Under the pieces are notes generated by a model. It saw nothing but the letters and a program-made list of their open reading frames with translations. It ran no database searches and was not told the DNA's origin. A stretch of 64,000 nt of DNA, from positions 57,554 to 121,553 of the forward strand of contig NZ_JANJZK010000007.1 in NCBI RefSeq assembly GCF_024623185.1, given 5' to 3'. This DNA comes from Anaerofustis stercorihominis (GTDB lineage Bacteria; Bacillota; Clostridia; Eubacteriales; Anaerofustaceae). A program made the position numbers and the translations under genes. This document shows positions 1 to 7,482 of this stretch, in pieces (position 1 is the first letter of the stretch; each line of letters opens with the position of its first letter).

Positions 1-117
1 CTCACAAAAGATTCTTTTGACAGACTTCAGGAAATCATGAGCGAAGCGGGTCAATTGGATAAAAAAGCGGATTATAAAGATTTAGTAAACACTACATTTG
101 CACAAAAAGCAAAATAG
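1..117 (+). CDS. ABC transporter substrate-binding protein, C-terminal end (partial)
   Basis: An open frame runs from base 1 to a TAG at 115-117 and gives the last 38 residues of a protein whose start lies outside the window. The tail is lysine- and acid-rich with no recognisable motif. It sits 19 bases upstream of an SsuB/TauB-type ATPase and its permease, which is where the periplasmic-type binding protein (NMT1/SsuA family) is normally encoded. The assignment rests on context rather than on the 38 residues themselves. Confidence 0.5.
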   Translation, partial: LTKDSFDRLQEIMSEAGQLDKKADYKDLVNTTFAQKAK

Positions 118-136
118 ATTATAAGGAGTAGATATT

Positions 137-898
137 ATGAGAAAGCCTATAGTAGAAATTAATGATTTAGTTAAGAATTTTCATACTAAAAAAAGTGTAG
201 TTACGGCAGTAGAAGGGTTTTCTCTAGATGTATATGAAGGTGAGTTTATCGCACTCGTAGGACCTAGCGGGTGCGGAAAAAGTACAATTCTATCAATGCT
301 TTCAGGATTGATCGAACCAAGCGGGGGCTACTTTGAATATAAAAAAGAAGATCCCAGTATTGGATATATGCTTCAGCAAGACCAGCTTTTTTCCTTTAGG
401 ACTATATTAGACAATGCTCTTTTGGGGCTTGAAATAAGGGGTAAGGGAAAAATAGATGATGAAGACAGAGAATATGTTTTGGGGCTTTTAAAGATGTATG
501 GGCTTGAAAGTTTTATGCATGCATACCCAAGGCAGCTATCCGGAGGGATGAGACAAAGAGTAGCTTTAATCAGAACACTTGCACTTAAACCAGATATACT
601 ATTATTAGATGAACCATTCTCGGCACTCGATTATCAGACAAGGCTTGCGGTAAGTGAGGATATAAGCCTCGCAATAAGAAAAAGCCATAAGACCGCTATC
701 CTCGTCACTCATGATTTATCGGAGGCAATATCTTTGGCAGACAGGGTTATCGTTGTTTCTTCGAGACCCGCTAAAGTCAAAAATATATATGATATCAACC
801 TTTCAATCGATTCTTTATCGCCCGTCGAAAGACGTAAGGCTAAAGAGTTTTCGGATTATTATGATAAGATTTGGAGGGATTTAGATGTGCATATATAA
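137..898 (+). CDS. ABC transporter ATP-binding protein, SsuB/TauB-type
   Basis: 253-residue nucleotide-binding subunit of an importer of the nitrate/sulfonate/taurine class. The Walker A motif GPSGCGKST is at about residues 42-50, the Q-loop LQQDQLF near 79-85, the ABC signature LSGGMRQR from about 134, Walker B ILLLDEPF from about 154, and the switch histidine in LVTHDLSEA. Length and motif order fit the SsuB/TauB family. A ribosome site AAGGAG lies before the ATG. The 3' end overlaps the permease gene by 14 bases, implying translational coupling. The substrate cannot be read from the sequence: aliphatic sulfonate, taurine, nitrate or a thiamine precursor are all possible for this family. 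Confidence 0.9.
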   Translation: MRKPIVEINDLVKNFHTKKSVVTAVEGFSLDVYEGEFIALVGPSGCGKSTILSMLSGLIEPSGGYFEYKKEDPSIGYMLQQDQLFSFRTILDNALLGLEIRGKGKIDDEDREYVLGLLKMYGLESFMHAYPRQLSGGMRQRVALIRTLALKPDILLLDEPFSALDYQTRLAVSEDISLAIRKSHKTAILVTHDLSEAISLADRVIVVSSRPAKVKNIYDINLSIDSLSPVERRKAKEFSDYYDKIWRDLDVHI

Positions 899-1694
899 TG
901 AATTAAAAGAGAAAGAACATGAGCAGTTCCTAAGAAAACAGAAAAAGGAAAGGTTCATAGTTAGTTTTTCTAGGATAGGTATCCTGGTTTTATTTCTTGT
1001 TTTATGGGAAGCAGCAGCCAGACTTGGATGGATCAATCAATTTATTACTTCCTCTCCAAGCAGAGTATTTGAAACTATAGTGGATTTAATAAAGACCCAC
1101 AGTCTATATAACCACTTATTCGTAACGACATTCGAAACCGTCGCCGGATTTACTCTCGGAACGGTGTTCGGGACCATAATAGCAATGATGCTATGGTGGA
1201 GCGAAAGGCTCGCAAAGATTTTGGATCCTTATTTGGTAGTGCTAAACGCACTTCCTAAAGTAGCTCTCGGTCCTGTTATAATCGTATGGGCAGGAGCAGG
1301 AATGGGTTCTATTTTGATTATGACCCTTGCAATTTCCATAGTTGCTACAATAATAGGAGTATATTCCGGATTTATGCAGGCAAGCGAAGAAAAGATAATT
1401 TTACTGAGGACATTCAATGCCAGTAAAATGCAGATTTTCACCAAAGCAGTTTTTCCTTCAAGCATAAAAAATATTATCAATGCTTTGAAGATAAATGTCG
1501 GTCTTTCATGGGTCGGCGTTATAATGGGTGAATTTCTTGTCAGCAAAGCGGGGCTCGGATATTTGATAGTATACGGTTCTCAGGTATTCAACCTTGACCT
1601 GGTAATGGCAGGAGTCGTTATATTATCTGTGGTTGCGGGACTTATGTATTTCCTAGTTTCATATTTGGAGAAAAAAGTTGTGAAATATGATTAA
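885..1694 (+). CDS. ABC transporter permease, SsuC/TauC-type
   Basis: 269-residue membrane protein with about six hydrophobic segments after a charged cytoplasmic N-terminus. It belongs to the binding-protein-dependent permease family (BPD_transp_1). The coupling (EAA) loop is visible around ILLRTFNASKMQIFTKAVFPSS, followed by the typical VGLSWVGVIMGEFLVSKAGLGYLI segment seen in SsuC/TauC proteins. It starts inside the ATPase gene (14-base overlap) and is the last gene of the transporter operon. The substrate is unknown. Confidence 0.9.
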   Translation: MCIYNELKEKEHEQFLRKQKKERFIVSFSRIGILVLFLVLWEAAARLGWINQFITSSPSRVFETIVDLIKTHSLYNHLFVTTFETVAGFTLGTVFGTIIAMMLWWSERLAKILDPYLVVLNALPKVALGPVIIVWAGAGMGSILIMTLAISIVATIIGVYSGFMQASEEKIILLRTFNASKMQIFTKAVFPSSIKNIINALKINVGLSWVGVIMGEFLVSKAGLGYLIVYGSQVFNLDLVMAGVVILSVVAGLMYFLVSYLEKKVVKYD

Positions 1695-1701
1695 AAATAT
1701 A

Positions 1702-1730
1702 TTGAAAAATTTTCATGTTTCGTATATAAT
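1702..1730 (+). promoter_or_regulatory. SigA-type promoter for the gpsA-like/rpiB-like operon
   Basis: TTGAAA at 1702-1707 and TATAAT at 1725-1730 are separated by exactly 17 bases, a near-consensus vegetative promoter. Transcription would begin near 1737, giving a leader of about 125 bases that contains the hairpin at 1771-1820. Confidence 0.7.
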
Positions 1731-1770
1731 GTTAATAACTTAATACAAGTTTTGGAAGAGATTATAAGAG

Positions 1771-1820
1771 AAACCATAACACGAGCACATTGTAAATGTG
1801 TTATTATGTTATGGTTTTTT
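1771..1820 (+). terminator. Intrinsic terminator or attenuator hairpin in the leader
   Basis: An 11-bp perfect outer stem (1771-1781 with 1807-1817) closes on an inner CACAT/ATGTG stem and is followed by a T run. It could end the upstream ABC operon. It also lies downstream of the promoter at 1702-1730 and upstream of the gene at 1863, so it would terminate or attenuate that transcript too. Confidence 0.7.
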
Positions 1821-1862
1821 TATATAATATACAGTAATTATATAAAGAGAGGTACATATAAT

Positions 1863-2933
1863 ATGGCTAATGTTACAATACTTGGCGCCGGTGCAATGGG
1901 CAGTGCCCTAACCACACCGCTTAGAAAGAACGGACACGATGTAAATTTATGGGGGACTCATCTTGATACTAAAATCATAGACCAGCTGAAAAAAGACGGG
2001 ACTCATATTAAGCACAAATGCAAACTTGCTCAGGGGATAAATTATTTCTATAATGAAGAACTTGAGGAGGCTATGAAAGATGCCAACCTTGTTATCATGG
2101 GGATAACCAGTGACGGGCTTGCAAGTGTATTTAAAAAAACTATACCTTATTTAAAAGAAGGTATGGTAGTGGGAAGTGTGGCAAAAGGGTTTGAATATGA
2201 TTTAAAAGATAAGGATAAAGTAATAATCCTTCCGGATATATTGGAAGAGCTGCTTCCAAAAAATTTAGCAGGTAAAATTCCTTTCGTCTTTGTAGGGGGA
2301 CCTTGTAAGGCTGTTGAAGTCGTTTGGGAATGTCCTAACTCAGTGGATTATGCAAGTAAGGACTTAGAAGCTGCAAAATATATGAGAAGCCTTCTGGTAA
2401 CGGATAAATACAATGTAGGTATATCAAGTGATGTCATAGGACTTGAAATCTGTGCGGCAATGAAGAATGCTTATTCTATAGGACTGGGTATGGCGGAAGG
2501 CTTTAAAGAACTCGACGGCAAACTTAACAATAACTGCAAAGCGGCACTGTTTACTTTTGCGGTAGCTGAAATGGGTGTTCTTACAAAAGCAATGGGCGGA
2601 AGCTATTCTTCTGTTATCGGACAGCCGGGAGTAGGGGATTTGGAAATCACATGTGAAGCGGGAAGAAACAGGATACTCGGAGAAGTGTGCGGGGGCGGAA
2701 TGCCGGGAACGAAAGCCATAAAGAAAATGCGAGACGAAGATATAACCGTTGAAGGTTACAATGCAATAAAATTTGCATGGCAGCTAATTCCTCAGCTGGA
2801 AGAAAAGGGTGTTTTGGACAGAAGTAAACTTCCGTTCCTACAGGCCCTTTATGAAATACTTTTTGAAGATAAAAACGCATATGACACAATAGTCAAAGTC
2901 ATGAATAAATGTACCGGATTTGATTACGAATAA
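1863..2933 (+). CDS. NAD(P)-dependent glycerol-3-phosphate dehydrogenase family protein (GpsA-like)
   Basis: 356 residues from the ATG at 1863, preceded by AGAGAGG; an in-frame upstream extension to 1752 runs through the terminator hairpin and was not used. The Rossmann motif GAGAMGSAL is at the N-terminus. The family lysine is seen in AAMKNAYSIGLGMAEG, and the C-terminal GVGDLEITCEAGRNRILG and EGYNAIKF match GpsA signatures. The usual GPS-x-A segment reads GPCKAVEV, and the protein is somewhat longer than the usual 330-340 residues. GpsA reduces dihydroxyacetone phosphate to sn-glycerol 3-phosphate. Its pairing with a divergent RpiB-like isomerase 13 bases downstream makes another polyol- or ketose-phosphate substrate possible (inference). 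Confidence 0.8.
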   Translation: MANVTILGAGAMGSALTTPLRKNGHDVNLWGTHLDTKIIDQLKKDGTHIKHKCKLAQGINYFYNEELEEAMKDANLVIMGITSDGLASVFKKTIPYLKEGMVVGSVAKGFEYDLKDKDKVIILPDILEELLPKNLAGKIPFVFVGGPCKAVEVVWECPNSVDYASKDLEAAKYMRSLLVTDKYNVGISSDVIGLEICAAMKNAYSIGLGMAEGFKELDGKLNNNCKAALFTFAVAEMGVLTKAMGGSYSSVIGQPGVGDLEITCEAGRNRILGEVCGGGMPGTKAIKKMRDEDITVEGYNAIKFAWQLIPQLEEKGVLDRSKLPFLQALYEILFEDKNAYDTIVKVMNKCTGFDYE

Positions 2934-2946
2934 AAGGAGAGATTAG

Positions 2947-3405
2947 ATGAAAAAAATAGCAGTAGGTGCCGACGCAGTCGGTTTACTTTTGAAAGATGAA
3001 ATAGTATCTTATTTAAAAGATGAAGGATACGAAGTTACGGACCTTGGTGTAAAAGAAGAAAGCGACAAGACTTTCTATGCTAACGTTGCAGAAAAAGTCG
3101 CTTTGGCTGTAAGGGACGAAGATTACGACAGAGGTCTTTTGTTCTGCGGTACAGGGATTGGTATGAGTATTGCCGCAAATAAAGTTCCGGGAGTATTCGC
3201 TACTGTTTGCCATGACCCATATTCGGCGGAAAGGGCAAGCTTAAGCAACAATGCTAAAATTATTACTATGGGATACAGGGTAATAGGAAAAGAAACTGCA
3301 AAGGTTGTTTTGAAACACTGGCTTGATAATGACTTTGTAGAGGGATGTAAGAGTCAAAGTAATGTGGATGAAGTAACAAAGCTTGACGAAAAATATAAAG
3401 GCTGA
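2947..3405 (+). CDS. RpiB/LacA/LacB-family sugar-phosphate isomerase, divergent active site
   Basis: 152 residues, the usual RpiB length. The catalytic-cysteine motif CGTGIGMSIAANK is intact (Cys67). Compared with E. coli RpiB as recalled, the His of the N-terminal DH motif is Ala (GADAVG), the ring-opening His near position 99 is Ser100 (ASLSNNA), and the two C-terminal phosphate-binding Arg positions read Lys and Asn (CKSQSNV). This points away from ordinary ribose-5-phosphate isomerisation and towards another aldose/ketose phosphate, as known for EryI-type tetrose-phosphate members. It forms an operon with the GpsA-like gene, with AAAGGAGAG before the ATG. Confidence 0.8.
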   Translation: MKKIAVGADAVGLLLKDEIVSYLKDEGYEVTDLGVKEESDKTFYANVAEKVALAVRDEDYDRGLLFCGTGIGMSIAANKVPGVFATVCHDPYSAERASLSNNAKIITMGYRVIGKETAKVVLKHWLDNDFVEGCKSQSNVDEVTKLDEKYKG

Positions 3406-3444
3406 TTATTTCCAAATAATTATATATGTTTACCATTTTTCCAT

Positions 3445-3480
3445 AAAAGGACCGCTTCAATATAAAGCGGTCCTTTTACA
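3445..3480. terminator. Bidirectional terminator between converging genes
   Basis: A 13-bp perfect stem (3445-3457 with 3465-3477) has a 7-base loop, with T runs on both strands. It separates the rpiB-like gene (+) from the Xre gene (-). Confidence 0.85.
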
Positions 3481-3483
3481 TTT

Positions 3484-3720
3484 TTATATATCTTCGTATT
3501 CATTGAATATTGGGCTGTCAAAGAATTCTGATAATGGGATATTTAAGCCTAGACAAATATGATACACCGTTTTCAAACCCGGATTTTGACTCTTGCCTTT
3601 CTTTATACTGTAAATAGTTGATGGCGGCATACCACAAATATTTGCCATCGAATTGATAGTCATATGATTTTCCTCGCATAATTCTTTGATTCTGTCTGTT
3701 ACTGCTTTCCTTAAATTCAT
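3484..3720 (-). CDS. Small Xre-family HTH transcriptional regulator
   Basis: 78 residues, nearly all one Cro/CI-type helix-turn-helix domain: MTINSMANICGMPPSTIYSIKKGKS is the HTH, followed by the conserved LKTVYHICLGLNIPLSEFF helix. A strong TAAGGAGG lies seven bases before the ATG. It is divergent from the EamA transporter across about 270 AT-rich bases, so it may control itself or that gene; no operator was identified with confidence. Confidence 0.8.
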   Translation of the reverse strand: MNLRKAVTDRIKELCEENHMTINSMANICGMPPSTIYSIKKGKSQNPGLKTVYHICLGLNIPLSEFFDSPIFNEYEDI

Positions 3721-3990
3721 GAATAAATCCTCCTTAAAAATAATATTGATATCGAAGTTTGTATGTACATTTCTGGGATTGGAGGATATAAAAATATATC
3801 TATAATAATAGTATTTTTTACGACAGAATGTGTGTGATATATCGCAAACTTAACAAATTATTACTATTTTTTTAAGAAAAATCAATTTATAATCTATTTT
3901 ATTTCTAAATATTCGGTTAAATTTGTATTTTGGTTTCATTTACGGTATTATTAATGATATTTGAAAAAAATAAATATAGAGAGAAACAAA
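3721..3990. promoter_or_regulatory. Divergent intergenic region with a putative EamA promoter
   Basis: An AT-rich spacer between the divergent Xre and EamA genes. On the plus strand TTGTAT (3923-3928) and TATTAT (3946-3951) are 17 bases apart, a weak but plausible SigA promoter. No other gene or structured RNA was seen. Confidence 0.4.
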
Positions 3991-4902
3991 ATGAAAAAGA
4001 AGTTGACCATTGGGATTATTTGTGCGGTAGTCTGTGAAACGATATTCGGACTCAGTTATTTATTTACGAAACATATAACGTTATCTTTTTCTCCTCTTGA
4101 TGTTTTAAGCTGGAGATTTATGATTGCCTTTATCGGCATAAACCTATGCTTATTATTTAAGATAATAAAAGTAGATTTTAAGGGTAAAAATCTAAAACCT
4201 ATATTAATGACCGCCTTGTTTTGTCCTATCCTTTATTTTACTTCTGAGACTTTCGGTATAGATCTTACTACCGCTTGTGAAAGCGGAACGATAATAGCGA
4301 GCATACCTATTGTTACCTTATTATGTTCAGCACTTATTTTAAAGGAAAAACCAAGTAAAAATCAGATAGTCGGTATAGGTATTACTTTCACCGGTGTCAT
4401 CATTACCGTTATAGTAAAAGGTTTGGATGCTTCCTTTGACATTCTTGGTTACATAATGCTTTTTATAGCTGTTTTGTCTTACAGCCTATACTCTGTATTT
4501 TGCAAAAAAGCAGCTGATTTTACAAGTATCGAAAAGACTTACATAATGATAACCATGGGTTTTGTTTTCTTTGGTCTTATCAGCACGGGTGAGCATTTGT
4601 TAAAAGGTACTTTTAATGAATTCATGATGTTTCCTTTTTATAGTCGTGATTTTTTGATTACAGTATTATATTTGGGGTTTGGTGCTTCAATAATCGCATT
4701 TCTCCTTTCCAATACCGCTATCGAATTTCTCGGTACCAATAAGACTGCTTCTTTCGTCGGGCTTTCTACCGTCGTTTCTATTTTAAGCGGTATAGTTATA
4801 CTCTCCGAAAGTTTTACATTTCTTCAGCTGTTCGGAAGCATTTTGGTCCTCTTAGGTGTATATGTTTCCAATATGAAACTAAAACAAAAAAAAGAGGCAT
4901 AA
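3991..4902 (+). CDS. EamA/DMT-family transporter
   Basis: 303 residues from the ATG at 3991, preceded by AGAGAG; the upstream in-frame TTG at 3961 has no ribosome site. About ten hydrophobic segments fall in two EamA repeats. The first has CETIFGLSYLFTK and SPLDVLSWRFM, typical of the N-terminal half. The second repeat starts near FDILGYIMLFIAVLSYSLYSVFCKKA. Family members export amino acids or other metabolites or are drug/metabolite permeases; the substrate here is not readable. The gene is monocistronic, divergent from the Xre regulator and convergent with the gatD-like gene. Confidence 0.88.
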   Translation: MKKKLTIGIICAVVCETIFGLSYLFTKHITLSFSPLDVLSWRFMIAFIGINLCLLFKIIKVDFKGKNLKPILMTALFCPILYFTSETFGIDLTTACESGTIIASIPIVTLLCSALILKEKPSKNQIVGIGITFTGVIITVIVKGLDASFDILGYIMLFIAVLSYSLYSVFCKKAADFTSIEKTYIMITMGFVFFGLISTGEHLLKGTFNEFMMFPFYSRDFLITVLYLGFGASIIAFLLSNTAIEFLGTNKTASFVGLSTVVSILSGIVILSESFTFLQLFGSILVLLGVYVSNMKLKQKKEA

Positions 4903-4910
4903 CGCCTCTT
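4892..4910. terminator. Convergent terminator overlapping the end of the EamA gene
   Basis: Stem AAGAGGC/GCCTCTT (4892-4898 with 4904-4910) with a 5-base loop. On the minus strand it is followed by a run of T, making a good terminator for murT-gatD; on the plus strand the T tract is poorer. Confidence 0.7.
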
Positions 4911-4911
4911 A

Positions 4912-5661
4912 TTATTTTACCGCTTCTTTTTTACTGATAAAATCTTTTATTGTTTCTTTTGACGCTATTTCCAAAGAAAAATCCAAGTCTTTGTTTTTTA
5001 CGTCAATACCTTTTTTATCGGCTATATCAATGATTATTTCCTGAGTCATCCAAGGGTTTTTAATGAATACCGGTCCCAAAGCATTTGTGTAAATAAGATT
5101 GTTTCTTATTGCTCCTTCTTTATGTTCGCTGTCATTTCCGTATCCGTAATTGACATTTCCGAAGGGAGTTATATCTGTATTAAATTTTATATTTATGGAA
5201 TTTATCTGACAAGATATTATTTCCATTTCCTGTCCGTTTATGTCTGCATTGAATGTAAGATCATCTCCGTATATAGAGCTTCTTTCCTCTGCTGTCATAT
5301 CGAAGATACCGAGACCTTCTTTTTTGTTTCCGTTTTCGAATACTATATCTTTTGCCAGTATCGCTCCCGTAGTCCCGATAGTAAATAAGTACTTATTATC
5401 TTCTATATACTTTTCAAGCTCATCTCTTTGTTTACTAAACGCATTTATGATAGTATCCATTACTTTCAGTTCGCCGGGAGATAAAAGGATTATATCAAAT
5501 TTGTCGAAGTCTATTTTTTCACTGATACTGTCTACCCTTGTAGTTATTAGTTCGATACCCATTTCTCCTGCTATTTTATCAAAAGCAAGGACGTTCCCTC
5601 TGTCGCCGTGTAGGTTTAATATATCCGGATATAGGTAAGCTAAATTTATTTCTTTTCCCAT
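4912..5661 (-). CDS. GatD-like class I glutamine amidotransferase family protein lacking catalytic Cys and His
   Basis: 249 residues, GatD/CobQ-type fold by overall pattern (LYPDILNLHGDRGNVLAF at the N-terminus; KEGLGIFDM; GYGND; GPVFIKNPWM). In true GatD the nucleophile sits in an ICGGYQ motif (Cys94 in S. aureus) and the catalytic His in LHGP (His189). Here the aligned segments read FTIGTTGAIL, with Gly96 at the Cys position, and NALGPVF, with Leu195 at the His position. The GGGxDREQ glutamine-site segment is also absent. The reading frame is otherwise intact. It follows murT by nine bases. Glutamine hydrolysis is therefore unlikely; it may be a structural or ammonia-dependent partner, or a pair with a changed function. 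Confidence 0.8.
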   Translation of the reverse strand: MGKEINLAYLYPDILNLHGDRGNVLAFDKIAGEMGIELITTRVDSISEKIDFDKFDIILLSPGELKVMDTIINAFSKQRDELEKYIEDNKYLFTIGTTGAILAKDIVFENGNKKEGLGIFDMTAEERSSIYGDDLTFNADINGQEMEIISCQINSINIKFNTDITPFGNVNYGYGNDSEHKEGAIRNNLIYTNALGPVFIKNPWMTQEIIIDIADKKGIDVKNKDLDFSLEIASKETIKDFISKKEAVK

Positions 5662-5670
5662 TTTTCTCTC

Positions 5671-7020
5671 CTATAAATTGTTTTTCTTAACGTAGTTTTT
5701 GATGTCTATAAATGTTTCAAGCCATGTTATCAAGTATACATTTTTACATCCCGCTTTATCCACTTCTTCAAGTATCTTTTCAACATTATCCGTGTTTAAA
5801 ACAGCTATATTTTCTTTATCAACACCTTCGTATACAAATCTGTTTGCCGTATCGTAGCATACGTATTTAGAAAAGGCGATGTATTTTTTTATATTTGAAT
5901 TTACCAGTTCATGGAAGTTACAATCGTAAGCATAAAATGTATTTGTATAGTGAGGCGGTTCGTCTTTGATTATGCAAAGTCCCAAAATGAAAGTCTTTTC
6001 CTCTTTGTCATTTGACACCACGTCTATTGCAGACTGAAGAGTTTCGGGATTTTCCTGCTTTATCCTTATATATTTAAGCTCTTTATCTTTGTATTTTATA
6101 GTCTCTATTCTTCCGCCTATATTTATAAAGGTGTTGAAAGAATGCTGCATTTGTTCTTTTGTAAGCCCCAGTGTATCTCCGAGAGCGATAACAAGTGCAT
6201 AGTTATACATCATGAAAGGAACGTTGTAAGGCATTTTGAATGTTGTCCCGTCGTACGTGAAAGTTGCGTTTTCGAAATCCACATCTTTCATTTGATATTT
6301 AGGTGAATTTTCACTTTTAAATCCGCAGTTTGTGCAGTTAAAATCACCTACGTTGTCTACGTTATAATAATTGAAATTGATTTTATGGTTGCATTTAGGA
6401 CAAGGCATCGTGACCCCAAGTCTGTCTTCATCCACAACAGACCTTACATTTTTATCTACGCTGTAGTAGGTAACGGTATCGGCACTGTCTTCAAAAGATT
6501 TGCTTCTCGGTTCTTCGTTATTTAGGTATAAATGCATATCCTCTTTGACTACACCTTTTATCTTCCTTAAGATAAAGTCGGGGTCCGCATTCCTGTGTAC
6601 CTGGTCTTTTTGAAGATTTGTTATCACCAAGTGTTTTGCAGGGATAACTCTGTGTATATTTTTAAGAGACCTTTCATCTATTTCAAATACGAAGTATTCG
6701 GGTTTAAGCTTTCCTGTTATTGTGGAATTTTTAATAAGTGTCGTCGTTATACCCGCAATCAGGTTTGCTCCTTCCAGGTTTGAAGCGACACTGAAATCAT
6801 TTGATTTAAGTACGTGATGTATCAAATTCGTCGTGGTGGATTTTCCGTTGGTCCCCGTTACGAAAATCACCTTATCATAATCTATATTTTTAAATCCCAG
6901 CGGGAATTTTTTATTAAGTTTCAAAGCGATTTTTCCCGGTAAATCGGTTCCCCTGCTTTTATCAATAATGTTTATTAAGAATATTATTAATTTTGATATT
7001 ATCATATCGATGTAAAACAT
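5671..7020 (-). CDS. MurT-like Mur ligase (lipid II isoglutaminyl synthase family)
   Basis: 449 residues from the ATG at 7020, chosen for the AAAGAGGT eight bases upstream; the longer frame to 7092 has no ribosome site. The ATP-binding motif GTNGKSTTTNLI is intact, the central-domain LQKDQVHRNADPD is Mur-like, and two CxxC pairs (CPKC and CTNC) form the zinc ribbon typical of MurT. MurT with GatD amidates the D-glutamate of lipid II. In the C-terminal DUF1727 region the usual DGRDVSWIWD stretch instead reads around DEPPHYTNTFYAYD, so this protein has diverged together with its GatD partner. The usual activity is therefore uncertain. Confidence 0.8.
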   Translation of the reverse strand: MFYIDMIISKLIIFLINIIDKSRGTDLPGKIALKLNKKFPLGFKNIDYDKVIFVTGTNGKSTTTNLIHHVLKSNDFSVASNLEGANLIAGITTTLIKNSTITGKLKPEYFVFEIDERSLKNIHRVIPAKHLVITNLQKDQVHRNADPDFILRKIKGVVKEDMHLYLNNEEPRSKSFEDSADTVTYYSVDKNVRSVVDEDRLGVTMPCPKCNHKINFNYYNVDNVGDFNCTNCGFKSENSPKYQMKDVDFENATFTYDGTTFKMPYNVPFMMYNYALVIALGDTLGLTKEQMQHSFNTFINIGGRIETIKYKDKELKYIRIKQENPETLQSAIDVVSNDKEEKTFILGLCIIKDEPPHYTNTFYAYDCNFHELVNSNIKKYIAFSKYVCYDTANRFVYEGVDKENIAVLNTDNVEKILEEVDKAGCKNVYLITWLETFIDIKNYVKKNNL

Positions 7021-7209
7021 ATTACTTACCTCTTTTTTAATATTTATCATGGTAAAATATTGTATCATAACTGTAAAAAAAAGTATAGTCATAATTAATT
7101 TGTCTGAAAATTTTAATATTTACTGTTGAGTTACTGCGAATAAATGCTTACATTTAGTTTCGTGCTGAAAATAAAAATAAGTATTTTTACGTTTTAAAGC
7201 TTATTTTCT

Positions 7210-7238
7210 TTGACAAAAGAAACTTTATAAAGTATAAT
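7210..7238 (+). promoter_or_regulatory. Consensus SigA promoter for the 2-oxoacid dehydrogenase operon
   Basis: TTGACA at 7210-7215 and TATAAT at 7233-7238 with a 17-base spacer, a perfect vegetative promoter. The start site would be near 7245, leaving about 240 untranslated bases before the E2 ATG. Confidence 0.8.
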
Positions 7239-7350
7239 TACGGTATAGAAGACATTTTATATAAACTCAAAATAATAATTAAAAATAAAATTTTTATAAA
7301 ATATTATTTACAGTAATTTTTTGATTATACATCTTAAAAGTAAAGTGTGA

Positions 7351-7440
7351 AATTTAAATACTCATTATAAATATTTGGACGGAAACAGTTCCGATAGGAT
7401 AGCAGATTATATTATTAAAAACTTTATAGATAAAAAATAG
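7351..7440 (+). pseudogene. Possible remnant of a glycosyltransferase C-terminus
   Basis: A 29-residue frame between TGA (7348-7350) and TAG (7438-7440) reads KYLDGNSSDRIADYIIKNF near its end. This resembles the last helix of MurG/diacylglycerol-glucosyltransferase-type proteins (DGxSSxRIADYI). There is no start codon or ribosome site, and the upstream sequence is not coding. It is either a decayed gene end or chance; only a database search would tell. Confidence 0.25.
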
Positions 7441-7482
7441 TAAATAACTATTTGAAATAACTTTATTATGAGGAGGTAAAGT

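Larger units (their letters stand above)
7021..7482. other. Divergent intergenic region with long PDH-operon leader
   Basis: 462 AT-rich bases between murT (-) and the E2 gene (+). It holds a consensus promoter (7210-7238), a leader of about 240 bases and a short gene remnant (7351-7440). No known riboswitch pattern was recognised. Confidence 0.6.

Noticed and set aside
1752..1862. 37-residue N-terminal extension of the GpsA-like gene
   Set aside because: It runs through a terminator hairpin; the ATG at 1863 has a ribosome site and begins the Rossmann motif directly.
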